From Alphaproteobacteria bacterium (GTDB lineage Bacteria; Pseudomonadota; Alphaproteobacteria; Caulobacterales; Maricaulaceae), in NCBI GenBank assembly GCA_030428405.1, contig JAUIEH010000039.1, forward strand, positions 1 to 11,843: a stretch of 11,843 nucleotides of DNA, written 5' to 3'. Shown piece by piece: positions 6,393 to 11,843 of this stretch. The position numbers and the translations under genes are program-made. Under the pieces are notes generated by a model. It made no database searches and was not told the DNA's origin. It worked only from the letters and a program-made list of their open reading frames with translations. Each line of letters begins with the position of its first letter. Position 1 is the stretch's first letter.

Positions 6393-7340
6393 TCAGCTCG
6401 CCTTCGCCAGACGCGCCTCGCGCAAACGCTTGCGGATGCGGCCGACAATCGCCTCGACCTCTTCGCGCGAGCGCCCGTCTTCGCTTTCGCCGGCGAATGC
6501 GGCGTAAGCGCCAAAGGCAAGGTCGCGCACAAGCGAAAGCGACGGCCCCGGATCGGAGGCGTCATCGATGAGGCCAGCAGTCACGCTGGTCAGCGCGGAG
6601 GCGAGTTCGACGCCTTCCTGGGAGCCGCGCGCCTTGAGACGACGGCGCAGCTCGCGCGCGGCGCGGTCCATTTCTTCGGCGTCGAGCGTATAGTCCTGGC
6701 TCTCCGCCTCCATATAGAGCCGGGCCGCAGTCGCCACGCGCATGGATAGTCGGCGGATGCGTTCGCGTTCGACGCTGTCGCGCGAGCCTGCGATTTCGTC
6801 GTGCGCTGCGCGCAATTGCTCCATATCGCCATGTGCGGCGGCCTGAAGCGTGTTCGGCGCCTTGAACAAAGGCACGTCGCTGGTGCGATCGGACACTCTG
6901 CGCCGGTCGGGACCGATATAATCGCCCGTGACGACGAAATCCTTGCGCGCGCAGATCAGCGTGGTGATGCGCTCGACCATTTTCAGGGTCGACATCGGCC
7001 TGGCCAGCACGTCGTCGGCGCCCGTGTCGATTGCGCGCCGAATGTTGGCCTGGTTGAGCCGCCAGGTCATGAGGATCATCGCCAGAAAGGGATTTTCGCA
7101 GTCTTCGCCTGCGCGCACCTTGTGAACGAGGTCCAAAACCTCGCTTTCATTCGCGGTGAAGTCCGCAACGGCGAGTTCGCAGTCGCCCGCAAGCGCGGCG
7201 GCTGCGAAACGGTCGAAATCACGGGTGGCGTTCAGTTGCCGAAAACCCATCTCGAACAGCGAACCGCGCGTGAGATTGAGGTTTTCCGTAACCGGGTCGA
7301 ACAACTCTACGCGGACATGTTCGTATGATCGTTCAGCCAT
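6393..7340 (-). CDS. Response-regulator-like protein with degenerate receiver and unknown helical C terminus
   Basis: The start is the ATG at 7340, with GGAG (7347-7350) six bases upstream; a longer TTG-initiated reading is less likely. The product is 315 residues, cytosolic. Residues about 9-130 resemble a CheY-like receiver: VELFDP (11-16), then ELAVADF with Asp60 at the phospho-acceptor position, ILMT with Thr92, and DTGADDVLARP (105-115). The invariant Lys before the last Pro is Arg114, and the acidic pair of strand 1 is reduced to Asp15, so phosphorylation is doubtful. A YIGPDRRR motif (141-148) follows, a linker I associate with alphaproteobacterial receiver proteins. Residues 170-310 are helical and charged, with no recognised output, DNA-binding, kinase or GGDEF motif. 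It stands 72 bp after tpiA and 98 bp before secG, same strand, probably co-transcribed. A role in signalling is inference. Confidence 0.87.
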   Translation of the reverse strand: MAERSYEHVRVELFDPVTENLNLTRGSLFEMGFRQLNATRDFDRFAAAALAGDCELAVADFTANESEVLDLVHKVRAGEDCENPFLAMILMTWRLNQANIRRAIDTGADDVLARPMSTLKMVERITTLICARKDFVVTGDYIGPDRRRVSDRTSDVPLFKAPNTLQAAAHGDMEQLRAAHDEIAGSRDSVERERIRRLSMRVATAARLYMEAESQDYTLDAEEMDRAARELRRRLKARGSQEGVELASALTSVTAGLIDDASDPGPSLSLVRDLAFGAYAAFAGESEDGRSREEVEAIVGRIRKRLREARLAKAS

Positions 7341-7346
7341 TCTGAG

Positions 7347-7350
7347 CTCC
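7347..7350 (-). promoter_or_regulatory. Shine-Dalgarno deciding the receiver-like gene start
   Basis: Minus-strand GGAG, six bases before the ATG at 7340. Starting there gives a protein whose receiver fold begins at once, as expected, and leaves a 72-bp gap after the tpiA stop. Confidence 0.75.
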
Positions 7351-7352
7351 GC

Positions 7353-7373
7353 GCCAGCGTCTTTCGCGCCGGC
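7353..7373 (-). other. Small hairpin between tpiA and the receiver-like gene
   Basis: On the minus strand GCCGGCG and CGCTGGC form a 7-bp stem with one G-U pair and a seven-base loop. It ends two bases before the ribosome binding site of the next gene and lacks a T-run. It could stabilise the 3' end of tpiA mRNA or damp translation of the next gene; the function is inferred only. Confidence 0.35.
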
Positions 7374-7412
7374 TTTCAGAGCCAAACCTGCCGGAGAGGC
7401 GTGCAAACCGCG

Positions 7413-8174
7413 TTAAATGGTTGCGTAGGCTTTTATGATTTCGCCGAAATCGGCCGCCTTCAGGCTCGCTCCGCCGATCAATCCGCCGTCCACGCCGTTG
7501 ATCGCCAGAATGTCGGCTGCGTTCGCGGGCTTCATTGAGCCGCCATAGAGCAAAGGCGTCGCCGCCGCCGCATCATCGCCGAACCGTCCGCCCAATGCGG
7601 TTCTCAGACTGGCGTGCATGGCCGCGATATCATCAAGCGTCGGCGTGCGTCCGGTTCCGATCGCCCAGACGGGCTCATAAGCGAGGATTGCGCCGGCTTC
7701 GAGCGCGCCGTCCGGCGTCGACGCCGTGGCCTGGCTCGCAACCACCTCTTCGGCCCGGCCCGCATCGCGCTCGGCTTCGGTTTCGCCGACGCAGATGATC
7801 GGCGTCAGACCGGCGCGCTGGGCGGCCTCGGCTTTGGCGCGCACCTGAGCATCGGTTTCGCCATGATCGGCGCGGCGTTCGGAGTGGCCGACAATGACGT
7901 ATCGCGCGCCCAGATCGGCGAGCATTTCAGCGGAAATGTCGCCGGTATGCGCGCCTGAGGCCTGCGGCGCGCAATCCTGGCCGCCCGCGGCGAAGGGCGA
8001 GCCTTCAAAGGCCTCGGCGAGCTGCGCGAGAATGGTCGCGGGCGGGCAGATCGCGGAAATCAGACCGTCAGGCAAACCATCGGAAAACGCCTGCGCCAGC
8101 GCGCGCGCCTCAGCGATCTGAGCCTTGAGCCCGTTCATTTTCCAATTGCCGACAATCGCTGCGCGCCGCGTCAT
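7413..8174 (-). CDS. tpiA: Triosephosphate isomerase
   Basis: Cytosolic glycolytic enzyme interconverting dihydroxyacetone phosphate and glyceraldehyde 3-phosphate. The 253 residues match the family's usual length of about 250. Active-site residues are all visible: Asn10 and Lys12 in GNWKMN, electrophile His97 in VIVGHSERR, catalytic base Glu167 in the signature AYEPVWAIGTG (165-175), and the phosphate-binding LLYGGSMKPANA and GLIGGASL near the C terminus. The start ATG (8172-8174) is preceded by a GGGGA-type ribosome binding site. It is the first gene of the leftward run tpiA, receiver-like gene, secG, pyrG, and is divergent from the PpiD-like gene with a 140-bp shared spacer, which must hold its promoter. 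Confidence 0.98.
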   Translation of the reverse strand: MTRRAAIVGNWKMNGLKAQIAEARALAQAFSDGLPDGLISAICPPATILAQLAEAFEGSPFAAGGQDCAPQASGAHTGDISAEMLADLGARYVIVGHSERRADHGETDAQVRAKAEAAQRAGLTPIICVGETEAERDAGRAEEVVASQATASTPDGALEAGAILAYEPVWAIGTGRTPTLDDIAAMHASLRTALGGRFGDDAAAATPLLYGGSMKPANAADILAINGVDGGLIGGASLKAADFGEIIKAYATI

Positions 8175-8203
8175 ATGTTCCCCATCAAATGCGAAAGCGC
8201 GTC

Positions 8204-8232
8204 CTTATCGACTGGGCGCGGCATACGCGCAA
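8204..8232 (-). promoter_or_regulatory. Candidate tpiA promoter
   Basis: On the minus strand TTGCGC (8227-8232) and GATAAG (8204-8209) are spaced by exactly 17 bases, about 30 bases upstream of the tpiA start codon. Both boxes are moderate matches. It would drive tpiA and probably the genes downstream to pyrG. Confidence 0.35.
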
Positions 8233-8243
8233 CACGGGGGAGA

Positions 8244-8272
8244 TTGTCGTGCGCGACAGTCATGACTAGGTT
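8244..8272 (+). promoter_or_regulatory. Candidate promoter of the ppiD-like/trpE operon, overlapping two dyads
   Basis: TTGTCG (8244-8249), a 17-base spacer and TAGGTT (8267-8272) form a weak promoter about 42 bases upstream of the start codon. Two inverted repeats cover it: TGTCG/CGACA (8245-8258, four-base loop) and the perfect palindrome AGTCATGACT (8258-8267). A repressor bound to either would block this promoter; which protein would bind is unknown. Confidence 0.35.
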
Positions 8273-8314
8273 CGCACCGACTTCGTTTTCCCGCCTCGTC
8301 TCGGATATTCTTGC

Positions 8315-10216
8315 ATGCTCAATCAAATTCGCAGCGCCGTGCGCTCCTGGCTGGCCGGCATTCTCATCGCGCTCTTGGTGGTGAGTTTTGCCGTCTGGGG
8401 CGTGTCAGACGCCTTTGTCGGCGGGGCGACGGGAGCCGTCGTGCGCGTTGGCGAAACGCGCGTGACGACGCAGGAATTCCGCACGCTCTTCAATCGGCGC
8501 CTGCAACAGCTTGGTCAGGAGACGGGCAGCGCGCTGACGGCGGAAGAAGCCGTCGACCGCGGCGTCGACCGCCAGTTGCTGGGACTGGTGGCGCGCGACG
8601 CCACAATTGAAGAAGCAGCGCGCGACATGGGGCTCTGGGTCTCAGACGACCTCGTCGCAGAAGAGCTCGGCCGCATCGAAGCCTTCCGCAATCCCATCAC
8701 CGGCGAGTTCGACATGCGCGCTTATCTCGGCGCGCTGCGCAACAATAACGAGACGCCCGAGCGCTTCGAAGAATCCGTGCGCGACAATATTCTGCGCTAT
8801 CAGCTTCTCACCGCCATCACTGCCGGCGTGTCTGCGCCCGACCTCTTCGTCTCCACGCGCGCACGCTATGAGGCTGAGCGCCGCCGCGTCACGCTTGTGC
8901 GGGTGCCGATGAGCGCGGCCGCCGATCCCGGTCAGCCGACGGATGACCAGCTGGCGGCCTATTACGAGGAAAATCAGTCCCGTTACGCCGCGCCGGAAAT
9001 GCGCGCGATCACGATCTTCCTGCTCGACCTCGATCAGATGGTCTCGGGCTATGATTTCACGGAAGAAGAAATGCGCGCCATGTATGAGGCCGAGCGCGCC
9101 AATCTTGAAACGCCCGAACGCCGCACGGTGGTCGAGATGTCGGCGCCGAGCGCGGAACTCGCCGCTGAAATCGCGCAGCGTCTCGAAGCCGGCGAAGAGC
9201 CCGACGCCATCGCGGCGGAACTGTCCGTACCCGAACCGGTGCTGCACGACGAGGTCACGCGCGACGGCTTTGTCGACCGGCTTGTCGCCGAACAGGCCTT
9301 CACGCTGGAGGAAGGCGCCATCAGCGAGCCGTTCGAAGGCGCGCTGACCTGGAAAATCGTGCGCGTGGACGCGGTCGAAGAAGCCGCGGTCCAGTCGTTT
9401 GAGGAAGCGGAGCCCGAATTGCGCATGTCCGCTGCGCGCGAGCTTGCGACGGCCGACTGGATTGAGCGGATCACGAATTATAACCGGCTGCGCGACCGCA
9501 CCGGCGCAACGATCGCCGAGGCGGCGCAGGAAATCGGCGTCGCCGCCATATCGACGGGCCCGTTCGATGAGCGCGGCCGCGATCTGACCGGCTATCGCTA
9601 TGAAACGCTGACCGCGCATGCTGAAATTCTCGAGTCGGCGTTCGCCACGGGTGAAAATTCCGAGACGGGTCTGACGCCCATCGGCGATTCAGGCTATTTC
9701 GCCTTGCGCGTCGATGAGATCATCGAAAGCGCGCCGCGTCCTCTTGAAGACATTCGCGATGATGTCGTCACCCATTGGATCGCAGAGCAGCGCGCCGAAA
9801 ATCTCGGTGAAATCGCCGACATTGTCCGTGAGTCGCTTGAAACCGGTCAGCCCGGCGACATCGTCGCTCAAACCGCCAGCGCAGACGCCGAAGCGGTCGA
9901 TGAGACCATCGCGCGCAATCTCGGTCTGATAGCGGGCGTCGATCCGCGGCTTGAGCGCCTGATCTTTTCAGCTTCGGTCGGCGACGTCGTCATTGGCGGC
10001 GCGCCGGACAGCGGCGCCGTCATCGCACGGGTCGAAGAAATTCAGACACCGGAAGAATATACCGAGGCGGCCGAAACCCGCGCGCGCGAGGCGCTCGACC
10101 AGCAGCTCGCCGCCGATGTGGCCGAGCTTTACCGCCGCGCTTTGCAGACCGAATATGAGGCGCGCATCTTTCCCAATGAAGTCGCGCGCGCGACGGGCGT
10201 GACCGACGGCACATGA
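8315..10216 (+). CDS. PpiD-like membrane-anchored periplasmic folding factor (SurA_N family)
   Basis: The 633-residue protein starts MLNQIRSAVRSWLAGILIAL, with one N-terminal membrane helix (about 12-30, ending in AVWGVSDAF) that leaves the rest in the periplasm, as in PpiD. Residues about 40-165 form the helical SurA-type chaperone domain (VGETRVTTQEFRTLFNRRLQ; VDRQLLGLVARDA; FEESVRDNILRYQLL). A parvulin-like region follows at about 265-355 with the family ending AFTLEEGAISEPFEGALTW, but it lacks the Gly-rich GGDLGW segment and the usual active-site histidines, so isomerase activity is doubtful and a chaperone role is more likely. A second similar stretch lies at about 440-520. It should help exported proteins fold near the Sec channel, whose SecG is encoded nearby. 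The start ATG has a weak ribosome binding site. Its last codon overlaps trpE by ATGA, so the two genes are one operon, an arrangement I know from other Alphaproteobacteria. Confidence 0.93.
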   Translation: MLNQIRSAVRSWLAGILIALLVVSFAVWGVSDAFVGGATGAVVRVGETRVTTQEFRTLFNRRLQQLGQETGSALTAEEAVDRGVDRQLLGLVARDATIEEAARDMGLWVSDDLVAEELGRIEAFRNPITGEFDMRAYLGALRNNNETPERFEESVRDNILRYQLLTAITAGVSAPDLFVSTRARYEAERRRVTLVRVPMSAAADPGQPTDDQLAAYYEENQSRYAAPEMRAITIFLLDLDQMVSGYDFTEEEMRAMYEAERANLETPERRTVVEMSAPSAELAAEIAQRLEAGEEPDAIAAELSVPEPVLHDEVTRDGFVDRLVAEQAFTLEEGAISEPFEGALTWKIVRVDAVEEAAVQSFEEAEPELRMSAARELATADWIERITNYNRLRDRTGATIAEAAQEIGVAAISTGPFDERGRDLTGYRYETLTAHAEILESAFATGENSETGLTPIGDSGYFALRVDEIIESAPRPLEDIRDDVVTHWIAEQRAENLGEIADIVRESLETGQPGDIVAQTASADAEAVDETIARNLGLIAGVDPRLERLIFSASVGDVVIGGAPDSGAVIARVEEIQTPEEYTEAAETRAREALDQQLAADVAELYRRALQTEYEARIFPNEVARATGVTDGT

Positions 10217-11715
10217 GCGTTCCGGTCGAGATTGATCGGGAGACATTCGCGCAGACCTATGATGCAGGCGAAAGCCAGCTCGTCTGGATGCGTCTGGCCA
10301 ATGACGTCGAAACGCCAGTCTCCGCCATGCTCAAGCTCGCCCAGGGCGAGCGCGACGCCTTCCTTCTGGAATCCGTCGAGCGCGGCAATTGGCGCGGCCG
10401 CTTTTCCGTCATCGGATTTGATCCCGACCTGAAATGGCGCGTCATTGACGGCGTCGCCCAGATTGCGCGTGACGCGGACATCGCGTCCGATGACTTCACC
10501 GACCAAGACGCAGCGCCCTTCGCATCGCTGCGCGCCGTGCTCGACGAAACCGCGCTGAACGCGCCGGAGGGTCTGCCGCCAATGGCTGCCGGCCTGTTCG
10601 GCTATCTCGGCTATGACATGGTCGCCTTTATCGAAAAGATCGACCTCTCCAAGCCCAAACCGGTCGACGCGCCCGACGCGCTGCTTGTCCGCCCACGCAT
10701 CGTCGTCATCTTCGATGCGCTGAAACAGGAAATCATGTTCTCGACCGCAGTGCGGGTTCAAACCGGGCTCAGCGCGGATGAGGCCTATGATGCGGCGTGT
10801 GCGCGCCTGCAAGCGGCCGCCGACAAGCTGACCCGCACAGCGCCTGCTGCGCCGCGCGGCGCCTCCACGCCCGGCGCCGATATCGCGATCGAGGAAACGG
10901 TCGCACACGAAGATTTCCGCGCAGCCGTGGAGCGCGCGAAAACATATATCCGTGCGGGCGATGCTTTTCAGGTCGTGCCGAGCCAGCGCTTTCAGGCCAA
11001 GCTCGACGCCTCGCCCTTCGCATTCTATCGCGCGCTGCGCCGGCTCAACCCCTCGCCTTTCCTCTTCTACTTCAAGTTCGACGACCTCGCCGTGGTCGGC
11101 TCCAGCCCGGAAATCCTGACCCGGGTGCGAGGCCGCACGGTCACCTCGCGGCCGATCGCGGGCACGCGCCCGCGCGGGCGCGATGAGGAACACGATGTCG
11201 CGCTCGAGCGCGAATTACTCGCCGATCCCAAGGAACGCGCCGAACATCTCATGTTGATCGATCTGGCGCGCAATGATGTCGGCCGCATCGCCGAGGCGGG
11301 CTCGGTCGTGGTGACGGAGCAATTCGTCATCGAACGCTACAGCCACGTCATGCATATCGTCTCGAATATCGAAGGCCGTCTTGAGGCGGATAAAACCGCG
11401 CTCGACGCGCTGATGGCCGGCTTTCCGCATGGCACGGTGTCAGGCGCGCCCAAAGTCCGCGCCATGGAGATCATCGCGGAAATCGAGCCTGAACGGCGCG
11501 GCGTTTATGCCGGCGGCGCGGGCTATTTCTCCGCGGCGGGCGACATGGATTTCTGCATCTGCCTGCGCACCGCCGTCATCAAGGACGACGTCATGCATGT
11601 GCGCGCCGGCGCCGGCGTCGTCTTCGACAGCGATGCGGAATCAGAGCGCAAAGAATGTCTGCACAAAGCGCAAGCGCTGTTCCGCGCCGCCGCCGAGGCC
11701 AAACGGTTTGAGTGA
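10213..11715 (+). CDS. trpE: Anthranilate synthase component I
   Basis: Cytosolic large subunit of anthranilate synthase; it uses chorismate and ammonia (supplied by the TrpG glutaminase) to make anthranilate, the first step of tryptophan synthesis. The 500 residues match the family. Seen are the tryptophan-feedback motif LLES (51-54), GLFGYLGYDMV (128-137), PIAGTRPRG (314-322), ERAEHLMLIDLARNDVGR (341-358), the chorismate-site HGTVSGAPK (406-414), AGGAGYFS (433-440) and RAGAGVVFDSD (464-474). The LLES motif plus DLARND favours TrpE over PabB. The start overlaps the preceding stop as ATGA, so translation is coupled to the PpiD-like gene; there is therefore no room for a trp leader-peptide attenuator directly ahead of trpE. 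The expected trpG does not follow directly: a minus-strand gene end lies 20 bp downstream. Confidence 0.96.
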   Translation: MSVPVEIDRETFAQTYDAGESQLVWMRLANDVETPVSAMLKLAQGERDAFLLESVERGNWRGRFSVIGFDPDLKWRVIDGVAQIARDADIASDDFTDQDAAPFASLRAVLDETALNAPEGLPPMAAGLFGYLGYDMVAFIEKIDLSKPKPVDAPDALLVRPRIVVIFDALKQEIMFSTAVRVQTGLSADEAYDAACARLQAAADKLTRTAPAAPRGASTPGADIAIEETVAHEDFRAAVERAKTYIRAGDAFQVVPSQRFQAKLDASPFAFYRALRRLNPSPFLFYFKFDDLAVVGSSPEILTRVRGRTVTSRPIAGTRPRGRDEEHDVALERELLADPKERAEHLMLIDLARNDVGRIAEAGSVVVTEQFVIERYSHVMHIVSNIEGRLEADKTALDALMAGFPHGTVSGAPKVRAMEIIAEIEPERRGVYAGGAGYFSAAGDMDFCICLRTAVIKDDVMHVRAGAGVVFDSDAESERKECLHKAQALFRAAAEAKRFE

Positions 11716-11735
11716 GCGCCTAGGCTGAGAGCGTA

Positions 11736-11843
11736 TTAGCTGCGCAAGCGCAGGCGCGGGCCGTCGCGACGTTCAAGCGCTGCGCGCACTGTGCTGACGT
11801 CAAAGCCGCGCGCCTCGGCCTCCGGCATCCAAGCTTCCAGCGC
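11736..11843 (-). CDS. C-terminal end of an unrecognised minus-strand gene
   Basis: The last 35 codons of a frame that enters from beyond the right edge and stops at TAA (11736-11738). The visible residues include MPEAEARGFDVSTVRAALER and end in a basic tail, LRLRS. The codons have the high G/C third-position pattern of the neighbouring genes, the frame is open throughout, and its stop lies 20 bp from the trpE stop in convergent orientation. These are good signs of a real gene but not proof. The family cannot be told from 35 residues. Confidence 0.6.
   Translation of the reverse strand, partial: ALEAWMPEAEARGFDVSTVRAALERRDGPRLRLRS

Noticed and set aside
8642..9619. 325-codon minus-strand open frame opposite the PpiD-like gene
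   Set aside because: Arg/His/Gly/Ala-rich composition typical of reversed codons, lying wholly inside a well-supported gene.
10129..11193. 354-codon minus-strand open frame opposite trpE
   Set aside because: Antisense shadow across the ppiD-like/trpE junction; it has no recognisable domain, and TrpE motifs occupy the other strand.

Overview
The window looks like chromosomal DNA from a high-GC alphaproteobacterium. The evidence is codon use dominated by G/C third positions, an L32 protein without zinc-binding cysteines, a SecG with a long acidic tail, a tpiA/secG/pyrG/eno neighbourhood on one strand, and a PpiD-like chaperone gene fused by an ATGA overlap to trpE. Caulobacterales or Maricaulales-type relatives (Hyphomonadaceae and similar) seem most likely, but this is an inference from gene order and style, not a computed placement.

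Layout, left to right. Positions 1-2079 are all on the minus strand: the N-terminal 151 codons of an unrecognised, possibly TerB-like protein (1-455), enolase (528-1811) and ribosomal protein L32 (1900-2079). A divergent spacer (2080-2245) leads to a plus-strand secreted protein of unknown function (2246-3373). That gene converges with a minus-strand DUF2807/GIN-type secreted beta-solenoid protein (3386-4015). Next come four minus-strand genes in transcription order tpiA (7413-8174), an orphan degenerate response-regulator-like protein (6393-7340), secG (5797-6294) and pyrG (4092-5720). A 140-bp divergent promoter region (8175-8314) carries two adjacent small dyads. To its right, on the plus strand, are a PpiD-like periplasmic chaperone (8315-10216) and trpE (10213-11715). 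The last 108 bases hold the C-terminal end of a minus-strand gene (11736-11843) convergent with trpE.

How the genes fit together: tpiA and eno are glycolytic, pyrG makes CTP, secG is a translocon subunit, rpmF is ribosomal, and trpE starts tryptophan synthesis. This is a housekeeping block. The accessory or poorly understood parts are the two convergent exported proteins (2246-4015), the receiver-like protein inserted between tpiA and secG, and the two truncated edge genes.

I see no tRNA, rRNA, CRISPR array, insertion sequence, phage gene or clear intrinsic terminator. I did not find a convincing new multi-gene system. The items most worth following are the receiver-like orphan, the mutually exclusive hairpins in the secG leader, the 19-residue-period solenoid protein with its unknown convergent neighbour, and the apparent break of the trp operon directly after trpE.
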